Source of the DNA: Epiperipatus broadwayi
Lineage: Eukaryota; Onychophora; Udeonychophora; Euonychophora; Peripatidae
DNA length: 64,000 nucleotides
Direction: 5' to 3'
Assembly (NCBI GenBank): GCA_028023455.1
Contig: JAQFVV010000031.1
Coordinates: 8,672,093-8,736,092, forward strand
Positions 61,608 to 64,000 of this stretch are shown in pieces; within the stretch, counting starts at the first letter, position 1, and the number at the start of each line of letters is the position of its first letter. Both the position numbers and the translations under genes were made by a program. The notes beneath the pieces were generated by a model. That model was not told the origin of the DNA and searched no databases. It saw only the letters and a program-made list of their open reading frames with translations.

Positions 61608-62963
61608 TTTAACGTTTATTTATATACATTGCAAATATATTGGCATTTGGTAAAAGCTAAAAAATAAAAGTAAATTTAGATTTTTTTTTGACTATTTTTT
61701 TTTTTTAAAAAATAACGTACAATGAAAGTTAAATTATTCTTCGTATTTTTTTTAAATGTAATTAGAAATAAAAGTAGAATTGGAGAGAACAAAAGACATA
61801 AATTACCAATCTAGATAAAAGAAAGTAAAAATACTTCAACTAATTAAAGATGGCAGAATTATTCTGAAAAAAATAAAGACTTTGTTACATAAATTTTATA
61901 AAGAATATATAAGATTATCAACGTATATTTTGACAAACAAAAGATATGCGCAGAAGTCAGAAAACTGGGCCTCTAGTATAAAACGCAGAGGTCAGTTTGA
62001 AGAAGGTCTTGTTCGTTGGTTTCTCTTGTTGGTCTTGGATAAAAATAATATATCCAAGATCGCTCTACGTTGAAGTAATTCGGCATGTCGGAGTGAACCA
62101 GAGCTTTTGAAGACATTGTCCCTGGAGATGTGTACCAGAAAAGCTTTCGTGACTGACTAGGAGAATGGACCGCAAGATCAACTAATAATCAAAGGCCGTG
62201 AGGTCATTTTAACTCCGAAAAACTATGCATAGTTATCTACAACCATCGTGATTTCACTAAAACTTACCGGTAAGTTATGCTTCATTATCCTGATTGTGAC
62301 AAATTTAAGCGTTCGCAAACAATTCTTAAAAATATATGTATAAAAGGATCCCAATAGTGACTTTAATTTAATTGATCAAGAGACTCTTATTTAATCAAGA
62401 ACTTTTTAATTGTTTAACTGTTATTATTTTTTATTAATATTTCACATCTGAATTAAATGGGTTCTCTCCAATTTATTTGATAAATAATTGCCTTTCAAAT
62501 TTTATTTTTTAATCTATTAGAATAAAAAAATATTTCTAATACCAATTTTCATTTGTGCGGTTATTAATATTATTTTAGTGATGTTTAAATATATAATTTA
62601 TCTTTGCCAATGTGTTTAATAAATTCCAGGAATAATAATATTTTAAAAAAATAATTCTCATTATGGTATGATGCAATACCGATTAGTTTAAAAATATTTT
62701 CTTTTTTTTATTTGCAAGACGTGCTGGTGACAGATTTCAGTGGTCTCTTTAGAATAAAGGACCTGACACCCATATTGAATAAATTAAAAGTGGATTCTGT
62801 CAATAGCATAATTCTCAACTATTAATAGGCCAAGTTGATCAGGAAATATAGCTATGTTTTTAGAATAGAAATACAACTTTCTTCTTTTTTGACATAGCTT
62901 GATCAACTTGCACGCAGTTTATATTAGCGTGTAGAGGCCTAACAAAACGGAAAAATTTATAAT
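61608..62963 (+). repeat. Right direct repeat (putative 3' LTR)
   Basis: A nearly base-for-base copy of the left repeat, with scattered substitutions and small homopolymer indels. It ends into (TA)n. The 63-codon frame inside it is not a gene. Confidence 0.75.
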
Positions 62964-62969
62964 ATATAT

Positions 62970-63395
62970 ATATATGTGTGTGTGTTTACCAGTTGTATGA
63001 GATGAGTGGATAGCTGAAGGGATCTTTCCTATATTATATCTAAACCCCAAGTATATATAAGTTATGTACTTGTATTCAAATATTATAAGATTTAGCTTTA
63101 TCCTGTCCATCTGTCCTATGTATTTACATGGACAAGATCTTATATATGAAGGGTCAGAGAGATTTAAAATCAACATGGGAATGACAATAATGACATCAAC
63201 AAGGGATTTGGGCATTCCATATTTTAGATTTTCAATGGTATGGTTGGCTCAAGTTTTGGAGTATGGAATAGATTGAAGGCTGTCCTTTAAAGTTTAAAGA
63301 TTTGCTTTCTTAATATAAACCAATCACAAATTATATACATGTGTGTTAGATATAATGATCTTGACAAATTGGTGAGTGCTGGTTCAGCATGATAT
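62970..63395 (+). repeat. Family X repeat, single diverged monomer
   Basis: It shares, in plus orientation, the TATGTACTTG...CATGGACAAG region, GGGCATTCCATATTTTAGATT, TAATATAAACCAATCACAAA and the ribozyme region with the clusters at 41 and 43 kb. It is flanked by (TA)n on both sides. Confidence 0.65.
63350..63395 (+). ncRNA. Degraded hammerhead motif, family X copy 8
   Basis: Stem II GTGCT-GGTTC-AGCAT is intact, but the core reads TTGGTGA and GATA. Inactive remnant. Confidence 0.4.
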
Positions 63396-63411
63396 ATATA
63401 TATATATGTTG

Positions 63412-63514
63412 ATACGAAGGTTTTCACGAGTTGCATATATAAAAGACATATTTTGCGGGTTCATCCGTGTTAAAATATTTTAACACGGATGAACCCGCAA
63501 AATATGTCTTTTAT
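63412..63514. mobile_element. PLE terminus duplicated as a 76-bp perfect palindrome
   Basis: GATACGAAGGTTTTCACGAG (63,412 on) matches the PLE terminus seen at 19.64 and 50.56 kb. The following 38 bp (63,439-63,476, with TTTTGCGGGTTCATCCGTG) are repeated as an exact reverse complement at 63,477-63,514 with no spacer. It follows (TA)n and runs into another. Confidence 0.85.
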
Positions 63515-63529
63515 TTATATATATCATAA

Positions 63530-64000
63530 CTTATTTTTAATATTATAAGTCTGCTTGGACTACAATGATTAATATTAATATAACTAATAATTGTTGTGCC
63601 AGAAGGATTAAAAATAAATGTTTGGGGCAAATGACTAAAATATAATGTGACTCTTCTAGAATTGCATCATATACGTTACTCTTGAATTAGTTTAAGTATT
63701 CTCATGCTTGATTATTAACTGCAAAACTCATTTCTTTCCATCATAACTATAAACTAATACACTTAGTAGTATGAAATACAAATATATTTTAGTTTCTGAT
63801 TCATTAAATGCAATCTATTTATAATTATAACATATGATCATAAATCTTCATCAATTAATAATAAAGAGAAAAACCACGCTTTCTGGGAAAAGTGCTTATA
63901 TAAACTTTAAGTAACAAAACTAATGCCAATAATAATCAAACTGATAGAAACTACTTTTTTACTTTTTTCTACACGCAACTAAATAAACTTACAGCTTGCA
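63530..64000. other. Unassigned AT-rich DNA
   Basis: No gene or repeat recognised up to the window edge. Confidence 0.55.

Larger units (their letters stand above)
59524..62963 (+). mobile_element. LTR-type element without coding capacity (LARD/TRIM-like), 3.4 kb
   Basis: Two direct repeats of ~1,357 bp (59,524-60,880 and 61,608-62,963) flank 727 bp. Both repeats contain a TATA-like AGTATAAAA (about 59,892 and 61,975), followed by a G+C-richer stretch as in a retroviral-type promoter and leader. Directly after the left repeat is TGGCTTAACCAACTAGGG, a possible primer-binding site. TA-rich sequence flanks both outer ends. The ends are not clean TG...CA, so a tandem duplication or another element class is possible. 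No ORF in the internal region. Confidence 0.7.

Overview
This window looks like nuclear DNA of an AT-rich invertebrate animal. I see no host protein-coding gene, rRNA or intact tRNA. Nearly everything recognisable is transposable-element or satellite sequence: non-LTR retrotransposons of three lineages (PHD/esterase CR1-L2-like, RTE, Jockey-like), Penelope-like elements (PLEs) with GIY-YIG endonuclease remnants, two non-autonomous LTR-type elements, tRNA-derived SINEs, a hAT-type MITE, fold-back repeats, and very long (TA)n, (ATT)n and (GTT)n tracts. The mix resembles mollusc genomes (a cephalopod would be plausible), but the species cannot be fixed from the sequence.

Layout. 1-12,500: mostly unassigned AT-rich DNA with a SINE, a CR1-like 3' fragment, a small inverted-repeat element, an RTE fragment carrying a 184-bp insertion with a 14-bp target duplication, a 406-bp fold-back and a large palindrome at 10.3-10.8 kb. 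12,541-17,645: a nearly complete but broken CR1/L2-like LINE on the minus strand (PHD finger plus SGNH esterase ORF1; endonuclease plus reverse transcriptase ORF2; duplicated 5' UTR). 19,600-26,550: two PLE copies head to head; the left one is split by an essentially full-length RTE (20,410-23,705) with a 12-bp target duplication. 28,211-30,794: a 5'-truncated Jockey-like LINE between giant trinucleotide arrays. 31,258-37,797: a young LTR element with 2.1-kb LTRs built from tandem arrays, a primer-binding site and one 472-codon ORF, but no pol. 38-56 kb: repeats, including two clusters of a ~475-483-bp tandem/inverted repeat (40.99-42.0 and 43.0-44.3 kb), a SINE inside an inverted repeat, PLE fragments and a hAT MITE. 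58.4-63.5 kb: (AAT)n, a LINE tail, a second LTR-type element (1.36-kb direct repeats, no ORF), and a PLE-terminus palindrome.

The most interesting signal is a set of hammerhead-ribozyme-like motifs in at least two dispersed repeat families. In family X (best copy 44,063-44,127) the CUGANGA and GAAA cores, stem II, a minimal stem III and a two-part stem I all pair, and the motif recurs once per ~475-483-bp tandem unit. That is the architecture described for PLE-associated hammerheads and metazoan retrozymes. A second family (Y) carries a different hammerhead in fold-back copies. Head-to-head dimers and junctions with (TA)n recur across the families.
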